Shown in pieces: positions 62,072 through 64,000 of a stretch of 64,000 nucleotides of DNA. The notes beneath the pieces are model-generated. The model saw nothing but the letters and a program-made list of their open reading frames with translations. It did not search any database and was not told the origin of the DNA. This DNA comes from Trema orientale. Its lineage: Eukaryota; Streptophyta; Magnoliopsida; Rosales; Cannabaceae. A program made the position numbers and the translations under genes. Position 1 is the stretch's first letter; every line of letters begins with the position of its first letter. Where the stretch lies: positions 1,421,557 through 1,485,556 of the forward strand of contig JXTC01000019.1 in the NCBI GenBank assembly GCA_002914845.1, read 5' to 3'.

Positions 62072-63300
62072 TAGGGGTGCACATCGGGTGGGTTATCGGT
62101 TTTTCGATTTTCGGTTAAACTGCTAAAAATCGAAACCAAACAGGCAAATATTCGGTTTTTTGACTTTTGGTTTTCGATTTTTCGGTTGAACAATATGCAC
62201 AACCGAACCGATCGATAAGTAGACGGTTTTTCAGATTTTCAATTTTTGGGTTTTCGGGTCATGTTGGACTTTAAGCTTATTTGGTAATGTGGGCCAATTC
62301 TAGATGTGATTTTAGGCCATTAAATTTAATTATGGTCATTTCTGGGACAATTAATCCTAGTATCCTATGCTTGGGCCATTTCTTAGAATAGTTTTGGTTC
62401 ATTCAATTATAATGACAAGTTCTGGTAGAGTTATACAGAACTATCGCATTCAACATAATGCAGTCCAGAAATGAGAAAACCTAAGAATTAGTTAATACTA
62501 ATACAATCCATCAAACCAAATAGGAAATGCTGCAAATGCATATTATGTAATACAAATAGATAGTCCATAAGATTCAATAACAACATAATATGGGTGAAAA
62601 ACATGAAAGGGTGAAGCCTCCAACTTGAAGTTGACACCTATTTAAAAAAAAATCATTAAATTAGTTTCATTTCATACTCTAAAATTAAATTTAAAAATAA
62701 TAACTTTCACTAGTGTAATGAGAATCACTTACACTCAAAATCAAATAAGATGTCGTTGCATTAAGCCATTAACTTCCACTATGTGCTGAGGGTGTAGAAT
62801 GGGTTGGAGTGGAAGTACTAGCACTAGTAGTAGTAGACATTTTTGTGAAACAAATTTAAAAAGTTAATATTAAAGCAAATAAATCTGAAAATCTACAAAA
62901 AGGAGAAGTAGTTAATTTAGATTACCTATCTCATTCTCAAGGTTCTCTGATATATCAAAAACTTCAACTTCATCCATATAGTCTCTAACAACAATTGGTT
63001 GATATGAACCACTCAACCAATTTTTGAGGCAAATTAATGCCTCTACAATTTTAAGAGTCAAAGAACTCCTAAACGGATAAAGAATACGCCTGCCAATAGA
63101 AAATGCCGACTCAGATACAACAGTATTCATAGGAATAGCCAGCACATCACGAGTAATGTGAGAAAGAACCTTAAAATTTGCATGCATTTCCTGCCCACCA
63201 TTTCAAAACATCATAATCATCACCTTCAACCACATCCTTTGGAGGCTCAGAAATGCATCGATCCACCTCATTCTTTGTCCTACCCCTATCTTAATCACAT
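62072..63300 (-). mobile_element. hAT transposon remnant with dimerisation domain
   Basis: Terminus TAGGGGTGCACATCGG at 62072 is hAT-like. On the minus strand 63187-62912 encodes the hAT C-terminal dimerisation region (FKVLSHITRDVLAIPMNTV, SESAFSIGRRILYPFRSSL, VEALICLKNWLSG). Just upstream, in another frame, lies EPPKDVVEGDDYDVLKWWAG, the usual preceding segment; an extra T in the AAATTTTAAGG stretch near 63174 accounts for the shift. The rest of the transposase is missing or beyond recognition, and 62085-62280 has the repeated TTCGGTTTTT wording of hAT sub-terminal DNA. The second terminus is not found. Confidence 0.8.
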
Positions 63301-64000
63301 CATTATTGTAGAAAAGAAGAATGCATGCTACCACTTCGCCCACCAACTCTCCCACCCATGCTTGTAGATCCAATTAAGGATTGCACCAAATATTGGTTGC
63401 TGGAATTGCCTAACACTTAGCGCAAAAACATACATGCATGCAAACTATGGAAAACACATGATCACATCATGAACACAGCGGAAAAATAGCAGATTTAGGT
63501 TTTAAAATTTTTACATGAAAACAATTTTCATAACCATATTACATGCATATATCATATACAGGATCTTGTATAACATAAATCAAATCTAGATGCATAAACC
63601 CTAGAGATGAGATTAGGGTTTACCTCTTGTAACGTGCTCCTACTTGATCTCCTTGTTGATGGTGATCAAACCTCCAACCTTAGATCTTCTTGTCTATGCT
63701 CTTGCTCTTGGTTGATTAGATGAGTGGGCATCAAGTTGAATCCTTTGTTGAAGAACGATCAAGAACACCTTCTTGATCTTTTGGAATACCGGGACGTGAG
63801 ATGAGACCGTGAGATGATAGGAAGCTTTTTCTCTTTTCTCTAGCCTAGGGTGGCCAAAATCTCTCTCCCTCACTATGCCTTAGGCATGTAGCTCTCATAA
63901 AGTTTCTGTGCAGTTTTTTCTCTCATGTATCTTATATATATGAGGCCAAAAAACTGCTAACCCTAGTCCAACTAGGATTGGGTTTGTTCTCCAATTTGGG
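63301..64000. other. Unclassified repeat-like DNA at the window edge
   Basis: Less AT-rich than its surroundings, with CT-rich and leader-like wording (AACCCTAGAGATGAGATTAG, ATATATATGAGGCC). It may be part of an LTR-type fossil continuing beyond the window, or a gene leader on the minus strand. No domain is recognisable. Confidence 0.25.

Overview
The window is nuclear DNA of a flowering plant, almost certainly a eudicot. It shows intron-rich genes with plant-specific relatives (group II CNGC, group I WRKY, plastid-type leucine aminopeptidase, plant TAG-like glycosylase), AT-rich intergenic DNA, many MITEs, a tRNA-derived SINE family, an L1-type LINE and a hAT remnant. I cannot name the genus. 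Single N bases at 11726 and 58753 show that it is an assembled sequence.

Layout. 222-1237 (+): the last two exons of a CNGC channel that starts left of the window. 5084-8316 (-): a complete TM9/EMP70 endomembrane protein, seven exons. 12000-15089 (-): a complete endonuclease/exonuclease/phosphatase-fold protein, seven exons, one intron of which looks like a minor-spliceosome AT-AC intron. 20302-24754 (-): complete leucine aminopeptidase, ten exons. 32691-34905 (+): complete PSMD9-like proteasome assembly chaperone, five exons. 44119-47352 (+): complete TAG-like 3-methyladenine DNA glycosylase, five exons. 51234-55478 (-): complete group I WRKY factor, five exons, one with a GC-AG intron. These seven genes are unrelated housekeeping or regulatory genes; nothing suggests a cluster.

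Between genes. 24.8-32.4 kb and 35-43 kb are the main repeat zones: MITEs with clear target duplications, several fold-back elements with 8-9 bp Mutator-type duplications, tandem repeats, and a 5'-truncated LINE split by a hAT MITE. 47.4-51.2 kb and 55.8-64 kb hold SINE copies and a hAT transposase remnant.

Most worth a second look: (1) a recurrent class of tiny poly(A)/poly(T) insertions (12-29 bp) each flanked by 14-16 bp direct repeats, seven good cases in one window; (2) a near-consensus U12 AT-AC intron; (3) the EEP-fold protein carrying it has lost most catalytic residues and looks like a conserved pseudoenzyme; (4) a TATA box placed so that aminopeptidase transcripts should start at or inside the first ATG, which would drop the transit peptide; (5) a glycosylase with an intact zinc site but altered base-recognition residues. 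All exon models were made by eye from splice signals and reading-frame continuity, without transcript data.
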